From NCBI GenBank assembly GCA_031538565.1, contig JAVKLS010000013.1, forward strand, positions 23,776 to 87,775: 64,000 nt of DNA, written 5' to 3'. The notes under the pieces are model-generated. The model had not been told where the DNA came from. It ran no database searches and was given only the letters and a program-made list of their open reading frames with translations. The stretch's first letter is position 1. Each line of letters starts with the position of its first letter. The stretch comes from JASGCK01 sp031538565 (GTDB lineage: Bacteria; Pseudomonadota; Gammaproteobacteria; Burkholderiales; Burkholderiaceae_C). This document shows positions 29,383 through 38,977 of the stretch, piece by piece. A program made the translations under genes and the position numbers.

Positions 29383-32124
29383 TTAAAATTTTTTAACGGG
29401 CGATTTTTTAGCCGCTATTTTCTTTGTGGCTACTTTTTTGGCCACTGCTTTTTTAGCAGGCACTTTTTTAGCGGTGCTCTTTTTGACCGCAGGTGCGGCA
29501 ACCGTTTGCGCTTCGGCGGTTTTACGCGGCGGAAATTTACGTGCACCTTCGGGTCTGGGTTCAAACTCAAAAGCAACTTTGTTTTCTTCTTTGTTCCACA
29601 CCAAAAAGGCTTTAAAACCACGCCGCGTGCGCATGGAGACAAATTTATCCAGCAGATCGGTTTTACCTGTCGCCAACAACTTTGCCATTTGCTCGGGTTC
29701 TACGGGTTGCTGCAAGATGATGCGTCCACTTTTAAAGTCGCAGCTAGAGGTGGCTTGAGTCAGCGTAGGGATCGTCTTTTCGCAGTAATAGCTAGCGCCC
29801 AATTCATACACACCGCTGCCGCATTTTGGACAAGCGCCTAAGCTGGCTTTGCCGCTGAGGTCTTGCAGCTCACCACTGTCCAGAGCGTCTTTGGCGGCAT
29901 CGCCAAAATCAAACTCCAGCTTGAGATTTTGTGTATCTTCATCACGCACCAGCGCCAGCTCTGCCACAAAAGGCCATCCTGCTTTCGAGCGAAAGCCCTC
30001 GAGCGGGCCAATTTTTCTGTCGCGCAAAAATTGATCGGCCTCGCGCAGCTCGAACGTGCGACCTGCGGGTGTTTTGGTGAACGAAAAACCGCAGCCCTCA
30101 CCCGCCCCCGTCTTACCCGAACAGGCGTAGCGGCGATAGTTTTCTTTCACCACGCCGCCGCAATTGGGGCACGCCTGTGTCAGCGTCGCGTAGTCGCCTG
30201 GAATGGTGTCGCGGTCAAAAGACTTGGCCTTTTGCACCATGTTTTGCGTCATGGCAGCAATTTCGCCCATAAAAGCCTCACGCGACATCCGCCCGTGCTC
30301 CATTTCTGCCAGCTTGTACTCCCACTGGCCAGTGAGCGCGGGTTTGGTCAACTCCTCTACGTCCAGTCCACGCAGCAAGGTCATCAATTGAGCGGCTTTG
30401 GCGGTGGGGATTAGCTCGCGCCCTTCGCGCAGCATATATTTTTCGGCAATCAAACCCTCAATGATGGAGGAGCGCGTCGCAGGCGTGCCAAGCCCCTTCT
30501 CTTGCATGGCTTCGCGCATATCGTCGTCTTCTACCAGCTTGCCCGCACCCTCCATTGCGCCAAGCAGCGTAGCCTCGGAGTACCGCGCAGGGGGGCGTGT
30601 TTTCAGCGCCTTGCTATCGATCTGTGCGCACAAAGACCGCTCGCCGCTTGCAACGGCAACCAAATTTTGACCGCCTTCGGCGCTAGCGTCTGCGTTTTGA
30701 TCCTGCGCTTCTTTGCCAAAAATAGCCAGCCATCCCGCGTTGACGAGCACTTTGCCATTGGATTGAAAGCTGTGATTGCTCACCACAGTCAAGCGCGTCG
30801 TCACCATGTATTCGGCACTAGGATAAAACACCGCCATAAAGCGACGCACCACAAGGTCGTAGAGTTTTTGTTCAGCGTCCGATAAGCCTGAGGGCGCGTC
30901 TAGCGTGGGGATGATGGCAAAGTGATCGCTGACCTTGGCGTTATCAAAAATGCGTTTACTCGGTTTGATGTAGCCCTTGGCAAGCGCCAGCTTGGCGTGT
31001 GGGGCTAAGTGCCGCATCGAGCTGTTTGCCAGCATTTCAAATGTTTGTTTGACAACGGGTAAGTAGTCTTCGGGCAGAGCGCGCGAATCCGTACGCGGAT
31101 AGGTCAGTGCTTTGTGCCGCTCGTACAGCGATTGCGCGATGGACAGCGTCGTCTTGGCGCTAAAACCGAAGCGGCCATTGGCTTCGCGCTGAAGACTCGT
31201 CAAATCAAACAGCTGCGGACTTGCCTGCACGCTGGGCTTGGATTGCTCGCTAACTTGGCCCGTTTGTCCGCGCACCGCATCGGCAATCGTCTGCGCGTCC
31301 TGCGCGTTCCACAGGCGGTCGGCTTTGGCGTGTTCATCATCGCCCCCGCTCTCGTCTTTCTTGGCGCCTTTTTTCCAACTCGTATCAATCCATTTAGCGG
31401 CGTAGGAGCCTGCTGCCACGTCAAATTGAGCGTGAACCTCCCAATAATCACGCGAGATAAATTTACGGATTTGCTCTTCGCGCTCCACCACCACAGACAA
31501 GGTGGGCGTTTGGACGCGCCCTACCGTGGTTAAAAAGAATCCGCCATCGCGCGAGTTAAAGGCCGTCATCGCTCGCGTGCCGTTAATGCCCACGAGCCAA
31601 TCGGCCTCGGAGCGGCAGCGCGCCGCATCCGCCAGCGGCTGCATCTGTTTGTCGCTGCGTAAATTGGCAAAGCCGTCGCGAATCGCCTGCGGCGTCATGG
31701 ATTGCAACCAAAGCCGCTTGACCTCGTGCTTAGATTTGGCGTGCTGCTGAATTAAACGGAAAATTAGCTCACCTTCGCGCCCCGCGTCGCACGCGTTAAT
31801 CAGCGTGCCAACGTCTTTGCGCTTGACAAGGCGCAGCACAGCCGCAAGGCGCGTTTTGGTTTTATCGATAGGTTTTAAATCGAAGTGCGGTGGAATCACA
31901 GGGAGATTAGCAAAACTCCACTTGCCGCGCTTGACGTCAAAGGCTTCGGGCGCTTGAATTTCCAGCAAATGCCCCACGGCGCTAGTGACCACATACGCAT
32001 CATTTTCAAAATAGTCTGCGCTTTTTTCAAACTTCCCGCCGCCAGGTGTTAGGGCTCGCACAATGTCGGCTGCCACGGAAGGCTTTTCCGCAATGACTAA
32101 AGTTTTACTAGCTGTTTCACTCAT
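29383..32124 (-). CDS. topB: DNA topoisomerase III with zinc fingers and Lys/Ala tail
   Basis: Type IA topoisomerase that decatenates single-stranded intermediates. The protein has 913 residues with an N-terminal TOPRIM (LVIAEKPSVAADIVRALTPG), DAGREGELIFRLI, and the active-site tyrosine in LTYPRTDSRALP. C-terminal topoisomerase zinc-ribbon repeats appear at CPNCGGVVKENYRRYAC and CPKCGSGVYELGASYYC. The last about 35 residues are a histone-like AKK tail (KKSTAKKVPAKKAVAKK), similar in style to the nearby SWIB protein. It is convergent with the kinase gene and 50 bases from the SET gene start. Confidence 0.95.
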   Translation of the reverse strand: MSETASKTLVIAEKPSVAADIVRALTPGGGKFEKSADYFENDAYVVTSAVGHLLEIQAPEAFDVKRGKWSFANLPVIPPHFDLKPIDKTKTRLAAVLRLVKRKDVGTLINACDAGREGELIFRLIQQHAKSKHEVKRLWLQSMTPQAIRDGFANLRSDKQMQPLADAARCRSEADWLVGINGTRAMTAFNSRDGGFFLTTVGRVQTPTLSVVVEREEQIRKFISRDYWEVHAQFDVAAGSYAAKWIDTSWKKGAKKDESGGDDEHAKADRLWNAQDAQTIADAVRGQTGQVSEQSKPSVQASPQLFDLTSLQREANGRFGFSAKTTLSIAQSLYERHKALTYPRTDSRALPEDYLPVVKQTFEMLANSSMRHLAPHAKLALAKGYIKPSKRIFDNAKVSDHFAIIPTLDAPSGLSDAEQKLYDLVVRRFMAVFYPSAEYMVTTRLTVVSNHSFQSNGKVLVNAGWLAIFGKEAQDQNADASAEGGQNLVAVASGERSLCAQIDSKALKTRPPARYSEATLLGAMEGAGKLVEDDDMREAMQEKGLGTPATRSSIIEGLIAEKYMLREGRELIPTAKAAQLMTLLRGLDVEELTKPALTGQWEYKLAEMEHGRMSREAFMGEIAAMTQNMVQKAKSFDRDTIPGDYATLTQACPNCGGVVKENYRRYACSGKTGAGEGCGFSFTKTPAGRTFELREADQFLRDRKIGPLEGFRSKAGWPFVAELALVRDEDTQNLKLEFDFGDAAKDALDSGELQDLSGKASLGACPKCGSGVYELGASYYCEKTIPTLTQATSSCDFKSGRIILQQPVEPEQMAKLLATGKTDLLDKFVSMRTRRGFKAFLVWNKEENKVAFEFEPRPEGARKFPPRKTAEAQTVAAPAVKKSTAKKVPAKKAVAKKVATKKIAAKKSPVKKF

Positions 32125-32174
32125 AAAATATGGACTCGTCTCTCGTTGTTATTCTCGATTCACTCCCGCGCATT

Positions 32175-32621
32175 ATGTCCAGAAAAATTCAAGCTCGCTC
32201 CTCCCCCATTCATGGACGCGGGGTTTTTGCAGTAGCAGATATTCAAAAAAACGAGCGTGTGATTGAATACAAAGGCGAGCTGATTACTTGGGCAGAAGCA
32301 CTACGGCGTCACCCCCACGACCCCGCCCAGCCCAATCACACGTTTTATTTTCACATTGACGATTTTTGTGTGCTTGATGGCCTGGTTCATGGCAACTGGG
32401 CTAAATGGATTAACCACTCTTGCGACCCAAATTGCGAAAGCGACCACGTGGAGGATCGCATTTTTATCAAGGCGCTACGCCCTATCAAAGCAGGTGAAGA
32501 GTTGAACTATGACTACGGTCTCACGATTGATGAGCGCTACACACCCAAATTAAAAAAAGAATTCGCTTGCTACTGCGGCAGCAAAAAATGCCGCAAAACC
32601 ATGCTTGCACCCAAGCGCTAA
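32175..32621 (+). CDS. SET-domain protein, probable lysine methyltransferase
   Basis: A 148-residue stand-alone SET domain. SPIHGRGVFAVADIQKNERV is the N-terminal part, HGNWAKWINHSCDPNCES the SAM/substrate pseudoknot with NHSC, and GEELNYDYG the catalytic-tyrosine segment. A post-SET cysteine cluster follows (CYCGSKKCRKTM). It should methylate lysine in a protein using S-adenosylmethionine. ATG 32175 (MSRKIQARSS) is chosen because it starts the domain; the frame is open to 32130. Substrate unknown. Lys-rich tails of TopB and the SWIB protein next door are candidates. Confidence 0.88.
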   Translation: MSRKIQARSSPIHGRGVFAVADIQKNERVIEYKGELITWAEALRRHPHDPAQPNHTFYFHIDDFCVLDGLVHGNWAKWINHSCDPNCESDHVEDRIFIKALRPIKAGEELNYDYGLTIDERYTPKLKKEFACYCGSKKCRKTMLAPKR

Positions 32622-32636
32622 CCAATCAGCGCAGCC

Positions 32637-33353
32637 ATGCAGATCGAATTTGTTGCCTCCATTGACTCCACAAATAGCGAACTCATGCGCCGCGCACAAG
32701 CAGGCGACTACACAAGCTGCTGCTTGGTTGCTCAATTACAAACCGCAGGGCGCGGCAGATTGGGACGCGCGTGGTTGTCGGACGCGCACTCTCTCACCTT
32801 TAGTCTTGGCCTGCCACTTGCGCCCGTGAATTGGTCGGGCTTATCACTTGCTGTTGGCGTGAGCATTGCCAAAAACCTGCATCCCAACATCCAAATCAAA
32901 TGGCCAAACGATTTATGGGTGAGCGGCAAAAAACTGGCAGGCATTTTGATTGAAACCGCATCGATTGCAGGAGCCGCGCCGCAACAGCGTTACGCCGTCA
33001 TTGGCGTAGGACTTAATTTAGAAGCTCCTATCGCCGCCGCATGGCAAGCCAGCCAAGATGGCAAGGCTGCACCTGCGGGGCTGCGCGAGCTAGCACCGAA
33101 AATCACATCCGAAACCGCGCTTCAATCGATTGCGGAGCCGCTGCTGGAGGACATCCATTTGTTTGCGCAACAAGGCTTTGCGCCTTTTGCAGCCGAGTTT
33201 TCAAAGCGCGACGCACTCGCCGGGCTGTCGATTCACCTGTCAAACGGCGCTAGCGGAAAATACGCGGGCGTCAACGCGCAAGGTGCGCTGCAACTTGACA
33301 CAAATTCAGGCACTCACACCATCATCAGCCATGAGGTATCCGTGTGTTTTTAA
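32637..33353 (+). CDS. birA: Biotin-protein ligase
   Basis: Activates biotin as biotinyl-AMP and attaches it to carrier proteins, such as the biotin carboxyl carrier of LiuD in this window. The protein has 238 residues and is catalytic only: DSTNSELMRRA, LQTAGRGRLGRAWLS, IKWPNDLWVSGKKLAGILIE and VIGVGLNLE. It lacks the N-terminal winged helix, so it should not repress biotin synthesis genes as E. coli BirA does. It is 15 bases after the SET gene and overlaps the next gene start. Confidence 0.93.
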   Translation: MQIEFVASIDSTNSELMRRAQAGDYTSCCLVAQLQTAGRGRLGRAWLSDAHSLTFSLGLPLAPVNWSGLSLAVGVSIAKNLHPNIQIKWPNDLWVSGKKLAGILIETASIAGAAPQQRYAVIGVGLNLEAPIAAAWQASQDGKAAPAGLRELAPKITSETALQSIAEPLLEDIHLFAQQGFAPFAAEFSKRDALAGLSIHLSNGASGKYAGVNAQGALQLDTNSGTHTIISHEVSVCF

Positions 33354-33802
33354 GACCCCTCGTCCTCGCGCTCTTACTGGCCAACCTTGGCTATTTCGCC
33401 TATAGCCAAGGCTGGCTCGAGTCCAGCATGGGTGGCGACAGCGCCCAGCGCGAACCTGATCGCCTTGCCAAACAAGTCAATGCCGACGCCATCGACATCA
33501 AAACCGCTCCTCCAGGCCCGCCCGCGAATGCTTGCACACTCAAGAAAAGTGAGCAGTGGGTGGTCTATATGGGCCCCTATGCAACAGGGGCTCTGGCGGA
33601 TAAGAAAAAGGAAGAACTTAAAAGAATGGGGATTGCAGCAAAAAACATCGCCCAAGCCAGTCGCCCCATTGGACTGTCGCTAGGTCAATTTGACCGCGAA
33701 GCCTTGGCACAAACCGCCTTAAAAACCTTTGCTGGAAAAGGCGTTAAAACGGCAAGTGTGCGCCTGTGGGGCACGACTACAATGCCTTGCCCAACCCCAT
33801 AA
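33344..33802 (+). CDS. Membrane-anchored SPOR-like protein
   Basis: A 152-residue protein starting at a GTG inside the end of birA (FLRPLVLALLLANLGYFAYS as the first residues). A single N-terminal TM, a linker, and a C-terminal SPOR-like fold (QWVVYMGPYATGALADKKKE, SLGQFDREALAQTALKTFAG) follow. SPOR domains bind denuded glycan at the division septum. Its last about 60 bases are duplicated at 35884-35945 between the two metallopeptidase genes, marking a tandem duplication breakpoint. Confidence 0.8.
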   Translation: MFLRPLVLALLLANLGYFAYSQGWLESSMGGDSAQREPDRLAKQVNADAIDIKTAPPGPPANACTLKKSEQWVVYMGPYATGALADKKKEELKRMGIAAKNIAQASRPIGLSLGQFDREALAQTALKTFAGKGVKTASVRLWGTTTMPCPTP

Positions 33803-33818
33803 AAGAGAGAGCAACTTT

Positions 33819-35879
33819 ATGACTCAGCACTTCATCCGACTGCTCTGGTTGGTACTTTTAACCTTAAGCACGCTGAACTGCGGTGGGGGAAAAGAGAGCG
33901 ATTCTTCCGCCTCTGCCACAGCGCCAGCCATTAGCGCCATAAACGTCAGCGGAGCACTTACTGCCAATAGCATGGTCACCCTTGCGGGCGTAGCAACCGA
34001 CCCAGGCAATTTAGCGCTGACATACTCATGGGATTTTGGTGATGGCGGAGCAAAAGACACAGGCACAACCGTTTACCGTATTTACACCAGCGCAAGCACT
34101 TATACCGCCACGCTCACAGTGACCAATACGGCAGGTCTCTCCAGCAGCAAAACCACCGCACTATCCATTGGACCTGGCAATGCCGCATCCGCTAACGTCA
34201 CGCCCGCTTGCCAAGACGGCACTTGTGGGGGCGCATTCACCACCGCAGGCACTACGACAACCTATACAGGAACTGGCACAGGCGTACTAGGTTTTACTAA
34301 TTTAACTAGCGTCCCCGTCACCCGCAATATCAACATCCAAGGCGCCGCACTTGCGGGGAAGACGGTCACGCTTGTTTTTTCCAATGGGGCAATTAAGGCG
34401 GCGGCAGCAGCCCCGAGCGCTGGAACACTGGCAAGCCCCGCTTTGGCAAGCGCGAACCCACTGATCTCGCCAAACAGCGCAACCATACAGGGCGATGGAC
34501 ATGAGGATCATGAGCATCACCAAATGGCGGCGGCGCATTCGCAGATGCTGAATCTCAATAGGCAAGTAGCTCAAGAGATGAAGGTGCTATCGGCATCGCA
34601 AAGCGCCCACTCGCCAAGTAGCTACTCGCCAAACGCTGCGCCCGTCACGTCGCCGCCAATCATTCAAACAGCGGTGGCTGTGGGTGGCACCAAATCATGG
34701 TACGAAGACTACACAAAAACATCGTATGCCACCACGGCACGGCGCACCTGCCCCATTGCCAGCACAGGAAAAAACGTGGTTTTTTGGGTGCAAAACACCA
34801 TCTACACCGCAGGTGCTGCATCAGCATCAGGCACAGTAACCGACGCTAATTTAGATGCGTATCAAAAGCAGTTTTGCGAGACAGATAATTTAAAACACGG
34901 CTACCCCACCATCTCCAGCGTACTGGGGGATGTGTGGGGCTCCATTCCCACATCGTCTGCTTACAGCGGAAGAACTATTACGGATACAGCATCAGCAAAA
35001 CAAGATGTCAATATCGTCATCCTCAATCCAGGCGCGGCACAAGGCTGGGGTGGCTACTTCTATTCGCTCAATAATTTTTTAAAGACCGCTTCGGGGACGG
35101 CGGCTAACTCCAACCAGGCACTCGTTTTTTTCATCAATGCACGGCAAAGCCAAGCCTATATCAACTCAGTTTTAATTCACGAATTGACGCACATGATTAA
35201 CTTTTACCAAAGAACCGCCCTGCACGACGACAGTCACGAAACATGGTTAGAAGAAACCTCGGCGATGATGACCGAAGATATTTTTGACTCGGGCGCTACG
35301 CTTACTGGGTGCGGCGGCCTCACCCCCATAGCCTGCCGCCTGGATGGCTACGCCAAAACGGGTGGCGCAATCAGTTATTTTGACTGGACCGACCTTTCAG
35401 CTGGCAGCTATGACATGGGCGGCTCGTTTGGTGCGTTTTTAAACCGCCAATTTGGCCCTGGCATTTATGCCCAGCTGATGACCGATTGCTACACCCCAAG
35501 CACCAAAAAATCCAGTGTTGATTGCTTGGATTTTTTAATTCAAAATAATGGAGGCCCAGGTTTTACCGATGAGTTTGCGCGCTTTGGCGCGTCCGTCTTT
35601 GGAAAAATAAACGAGGCGAGTTCTCCCGCCAGATATGGCTTTCCAGCCAAAAACGGCACACTGACCCCCACTGGCAATATGGCGAGCAGCTATGTTTACT
35701 CCCTGCCTAAGCTGTCCACAAACTCAGCTTCCGTTCCAGTAACGGCTAAAACGCTATCCACATTTACGGGGACTACGCAGACTTACAAAATCGACAGCGT
35801 CGCCAGCGGAAAAACCAGTTATGTGCGCACCAATGTCACCGTACCTGGAAAAACAACGCTGTTGATGACCGTGAAATGA
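33819..35879 (+). CDS. Lipoprotein zinc metallopeptidase (M30-like) with PKD domain, copy 1
   Basis: A 686-residue surface or periplasmic lipoprotein. The signal peptide with lipobox ends LSTLNC (Cys20), and a PKD-type Ig-like domain lies at about residues 35 to 125 (YSWDFGDG, YTATLTVTNTAG). A His-rich patch (GHEDHEHHQMAAAH) comes before the peptidase domain with HELTH at 454-458 and WLEETSAMM downstream as the likely third ligand, as in hyicolysin-type M30 peptidases. ATG 33819 is chosen for the signal peptide. It is the first of two tandem paralogs. Target protein unknown. Confidence 0.85.
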   Translation: MTQHFIRLLWLVLLTLSTLNCGGGKESDSSASATAPAISAINVSGALTANSMVTLAGVATDPGNLALTYSWDFGDGGAKDTGTTVYRIYTSASTYTATLTVTNTAGLSSSKTTALSIGPGNAASANVTPACQDGTCGGAFTTAGTTTTYTGTGTGVLGFTNLTSVPVTRNINIQGAALAGKTVTLVFSNGAIKAAAAAPSAGTLASPALASANPLISPNSATIQGDGHEDHEHHQMAAAHSQMLNLNRQVAQEMKVLSASQSAHSPSSYSPNAAPVTSPPIIQTAVAVGGTKSWYEDYTKTSYATTARRTCPIASTGKNVVFWVQNTIYTAGAASASGTVTDANLDAYQKQFCETDNLKHGYPTISSVLGDVWGSIPTSSAYSGRTITDTASAKQDVNIVILNPGAAQGWGGYFYSLNNFLKTASGTAANSNQALVFFINARQSQAYINSVLIHELTHMINFYQRTALHDDSHETWLEETSAMMTEDIFDSGATLTGCGGLTPIACRLDGYAKTGGAISYFDWTDLSAGSYDMGGSFGAFLNRQFGPGIYAQLMTDCYTPSTKKSSVDCLDFLIQNNGGPGFTDEFARFGASVFGKINEASSPARYGFPAKNGTLTPTGNMASSYVYSLPKLSTNSASVPVTAKTLSTFTGTTQTYKIDSVASGKTSYVRTNVTVPGKTTLLMTVK

Positions 35880-35883
35880 TGCG

Positions 35884-35945
35884 GCGTTAAAACAGCGAGC
35901 GTGCGCCTATGGGGGTGACTACAATGCCTTGCCCACAACCCTAAA
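35884..35945 (+). pseudogene. Relic of the SPOR gene 3' end between the paralogs
   Basis: GCGTTAAAACAGCGAGCGTG and the following bases match the last about 60 bases of the SPOR-like gene (33744-33802) with scattered changes, including the run GACTACAATGCCTTGCCCA. The ribosome-site region after it (AAAAGAGAG...AACTTTATG) is also copied. It shows that a tandem duplication of about 2.1 kb had its left end inside the SPOR gene, and it serves now only as the leader of copy 2. Confidence 0.88.
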
Positions 35946-35960
35946 AGAGAGCGTAACTTT

Positions 35961-37742
35961 ATGACTCAACACTTCATTCGACTAATCGGGTTGGTGCTTT
36001 TAACCTTAAGCACGCTGAACTGCGGCGGGGGGAAGGCGAGTAGCTCCACCTCTGACGCTGCCCCAACCGTCAAGCCCGCTTGCCAAGACGGTACTTGTGG
36101 GGGTGCATTCATCACCACAGACACAACGACAACCTATACAGGGGCTGGCACAGGCGTACTGGGCTTTACTAATTTAACCGACGCCCCCGTCGCCCTCGAT
36201 ATCAAACTACAAGGCGCAGCACTTTCGGAGAAAACGGTCACGCTTGTTTTTTCCAATGGGCAAAGCACGGCGGCATCGTCAAACCCTAGTTTTGGAACAC
36301 TCGCAGGAGAGTTCGTTTCGTCAACCGAAAACCCGCCGCCAACTTCTAAAAAGAGCGTAGCCATACAGGGCGATGGACATGAGGGTCATGAGCATCACCA
36401 AATGGCGGCGGCGCATACGCAGATGCTGGAACGCAATCGGCAACTGGATGACGAGATGAAGGCGCTATCGGCATTGGCAAATGCCCGCTCGCCAAACGCG
36501 GCGCCCGTTATTTCACCGCCAAACATTCAAGCAGCGGTGGCTGTGGGTGGCACCAAATCATGGTACGAAAACTACACAAAAACATCGTATGCCACCACGG
36601 CACGGCGCATCTGCCCCATTGACAGCACAGGAAGAAGCGTGGTTTTTTGGGTGCAAGATAGCCTTTACAACGCAAGTGCTGCATCAGCGCCAGGCACAGT
36701 AACCGACGCTAATTTAGATGCGTATCAACAGCAGTTTTGCGAGACAGATAATTTAAAACACGGCTACCCCACCATTTCCAGCGTACTGGGGGATGTGTGG
36801 GGCTCCATTCCCACATCGTCGGCTTACAGCGGAAGAACTATTACCGATACAGCATCAGCAAAACAAGATGTCAATATCGTCATCCTCAATCCAATCACAC
36901 CACAAGATTGGGGTGGCTACTTCTCCACAATGCATAGTGTGCTCAAGACCACGTCGGCGCTCTATGCCAACTCCAACGAAGCACTCGTTTTTTTCATCAG
37001 TGCAACGCAAAGTCAAAACCGTATCAACTCGACTTTAATTCATGAATTGACGCACATGATTAACTTCTACCAAAGAACCGTCCTTTACGGCGTCAAACAC
37101 GACACGTGGTTAGAAGAAACCTCGGCGATGATGACCCAAGATATTTTTGACTCGGGCGCTACGCTTAATACGTGTGACAACCTCACACCCATAGCCTGCC
37201 GCCTAAATGGCTACGCCAGAACTGGCGGCGCAGTCAGTTATGTTGAATGGGTAACGCTTGCTGCTAACAGCTACGACATGGGCGGCGCGTTTGGTGCGTT
37301 TTTAAACCGCCGATTTGGCCCTGGCATTTATGTCCAGCTGATGACCGATTGCGACACCCCAAGCGCCAACCAATCCAGTGTTGAATGCTTAGATTTTTTA
37401 ATTCAAAATAATGGAAGTCCAGGTTTTACCGATGAATTTGCGCGCTTTGGTGCGTCCGTCTTTGGAAAAATAAACGAGGCGAATCCTCCCGCCAGATATG
37501 GCTTCCCAGCCAAAATCGGCACACTTTCGGCTCAAGGAAACATGACGAACAGCTATGACTACTCCCTGCCTCAGCTGCCCATAAACTCAGCTGCCGTTCC
37601 AGCAACGGCTACAGCGCTATCCACATTTACGGGGACTACGCAGACTTACAAAATCGACAGTGTCGCCAGAGGAAAAGCCGGTTATGGACGAACCAATGTC
37701 ACCGTGCCCGCAAAAACAACATTGCTAATAACCGTGAAATGA
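35961..37742 (+). CDS. Lipoprotein zinc metallopeptidase (M30-like), copy 2 without PKD
   Basis: A 593-residue paralog of the preceding gene. The signal peptide and lipobox (LSTLNC) are nearly identical and the catalytic region is preserved (HELTH at about 361-365, WLEETSAMM), but the PKD domain is absent: the sequence passes from the lipobox through a short Ser-rich linker straight to KPACQDGTCGG. The His-rich patch reads GHEGHEHHQMAAAH. Divergence is concentrated in the linker and in loops. It overlaps the next gene by ATGA. Both copies look functional. Confidence 0.87.
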   Translation: MTQHFIRLIGLVLLTLSTLNCGGGKASSSTSDAAPTVKPACQDGTCGGAFITTDTTTTYTGAGTGVLGFTNLTDAPVALDIKLQGAALSEKTVTLVFSNGQSTAASSNPSFGTLAGEFVSSTENPPPTSKKSVAIQGDGHEGHEHHQMAAAHTQMLERNRQLDDEMKALSALANARSPNAAPVISPPNIQAAVAVGGTKSWYENYTKTSYATTARRICPIDSTGRSVVFWVQDSLYNASAASAPGTVTDANLDAYQQQFCETDNLKHGYPTISSVLGDVWGSIPTSSAYSGRTITDTASAKQDVNIVILNPITPQDWGGYFSTMHSVLKTTSALYANSNEALVFFISATQSQNRINSTLIHELTHMINFYQRTVLYGVKHDTWLEETSAMMTQDIFDSGATLNTCDNLTPIACRLNGYARTGGAVSYVEWVTLAANSYDMGGAFGAFLNRRFGPGIYVQLMTDCDTPSANQSSVECLDFLIQNNGSPGFTDEFARFGASVFGKINEANPPARYGFPAKIGTLSAQGNMTNSYDYSLPQLPINSAAVPATATALSTFTGTTQTYKIDSVARGKAGYGRTNVTVPAKTTLLITVK

Positions 37743-38056
37743 TGATGAACACCACCCGACGACGCTTCACCGCCATTGCAAGCTTATCGCTTGCAATGGG
37801 ACTCTTTGCCTGCGCGGCATCGCAAACGGACTTATCGCTCACAGGGACTCTTAGCCGCAAAGGGTCGCAAATGGAGAGCTTCTGGGCTGTGCGACTGTCC
37901 GATGGAAAAATTTGGCAATTGGCAGCTAACGCAGCGCAAAACGATCAACTCAGCGCCTTGCAATTTACAAGCATTCGCGTCACTGGCAAGGCGGATACCA
38001 CCACGCTTCCGTTTCCAACGCTGACAGTGCAGCGTATTGAAGCGGCGCAACAATAA
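37739..38056 (+). CDS. Small lipoprotein of 105 residues
   Basis: Starts MMMNTTRRRFTAIASLSLAM. An export signal with an RRR stretch ends in a lipobox-like LFAC at about residue 25. The mature part is small and beta-rich (LSLTGTLSRKGSQMESFWAV, KIWQLAANAAQNDQLSALQF). The start overlaps the metallopeptidase stop, so it is translationally coupled and may be an inhibitor or partner of the peptidase. No family recognised. It converges on ppsR with 6 bases between the stops. Confidence 0.75.
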   Translation: MMMNTTRRRFTAIASLSLAMGLFACAASQTDLSLTGTLSRKGSQMESFWAVRLSDGKIWQLAANAAQNDQLSALQFTSIRVTGKADTTTLPFPTLTVQRIEAAQQ

Positions 38057-38062
38057 ACCCTG

Positions 38063-38890
38063 CTAATAAACCAAACCCTCAGGTTTGACTTCTTGCAAGA
38101 TGGTAGTGGCGATTTCCTCAATCGATTTGGTGGTAGTCGATAGCCAGCGGATGCCCTCTCGGCGCATCATGGCTTCGGCCTCTGAAACCTCCATGCGGCA
38201 ATTGGCAATATCGGCATAGCGCGAATTGGGGCGACGCTCGTGGCGCACTTCGGCTAGGCGTGCAGGCAAAATGCTGAGTCCAAAAATTTTATGCTTGTGC
38301 GGCACTAATGCGGGCGGCAAGTGCTGGCGCTCAAAATCTTCTGGGATGAGCGGATAGTTGCTGACTTTCAATCCATACTGCATGGCTAAGTAAAGCGAGG
38401 TGGGTGTTTTTCCGCTTCGACTAACGCCCACCAAAATAACATCGGATTGCATCAGGTCGGTGTTGCGCTGCCCGTCGTCATGCGCCAAGCTAAAGTTAAT
38501 GGCTTCAATACGGTCATGGTAGGCCTTGCTTTTGCTGACATCGCTAAATCTACCAATGCGGTGATTGCTCTTAATGCCCAGCTCCGCCTCTAACGGATTG
38601 ACAAACGTGCTAAACATATCGAGCAACATACACCGCGCTTGGCAGCCCTCGTTAATCACTTGCAGCACCTCCCTATTGACCAACGTGGTAAACACAATCG
38701 GTTTGCTGCCATCGCTAGATGCCACGTGCATCATTTGCTTGACTGCCAAATGTGCTTTATCCACCGTATTGGTAAAAGGAATGCGGACATGATTGGCTTC
38801 AATGGCGAATTGGGCAAGAATGGCCTTGCCAAATGTTTCCGCCGTAATGCCCGTGCCGTCTGAGACGAAAAATATGGTGCGATGGCTCAC
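38063..38890 (-). CDS. ppsR: PEP synthase regulatory kinase/pyrophosphorylase
   Basis: A 275-residue bifunctional regulator of the DUF299 family that inactivates PpsA by ADP-dependent phosphorylation and reactivates it by pyrophosphorolysis. It has the N-terminal FFVSDGTGITAETFGKAILA and the P-loop GVSRSGKTPTSLYLAMQYG. It is divergent from its target ppsA, 87 bases apart, the standard arrangement in betaproteobacteria. E. coli PpsR has about 277 residues. Confidence 0.94.
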   Translation of the reverse strand: MSHRTIFFVSDGTGITAETFGKAILAQFAIEANHVRIPFTNTVDKAHLAVKQMMHVASSDGSKPIVFTTLVNREVLQVINEGCQARCMLLDMFSTFVNPLEAELGIKSNHRIGRFSDVSKSKAYHDRIEAINFSLAHDDGQRNTDLMQSDVILVGVSRSGKTPTSLYLAMQYGLKVSNYPLIPEDFERQHLPPALVPHKHKIFGLSILPARLAEVRHERRPNSRYADIANCRMEVSEAEAMMRREGIRWLSTTTKSIEEIATTILQEVKPEGLVY

Positions 38891-38977
38891 AATGCTCCTC
38901 GGTAAATTACAATGCCAAGCGCTGTTTTAAGCGCAGCACAGACGTATTATCCAAACAAATCCACGCAACTCACTCTC

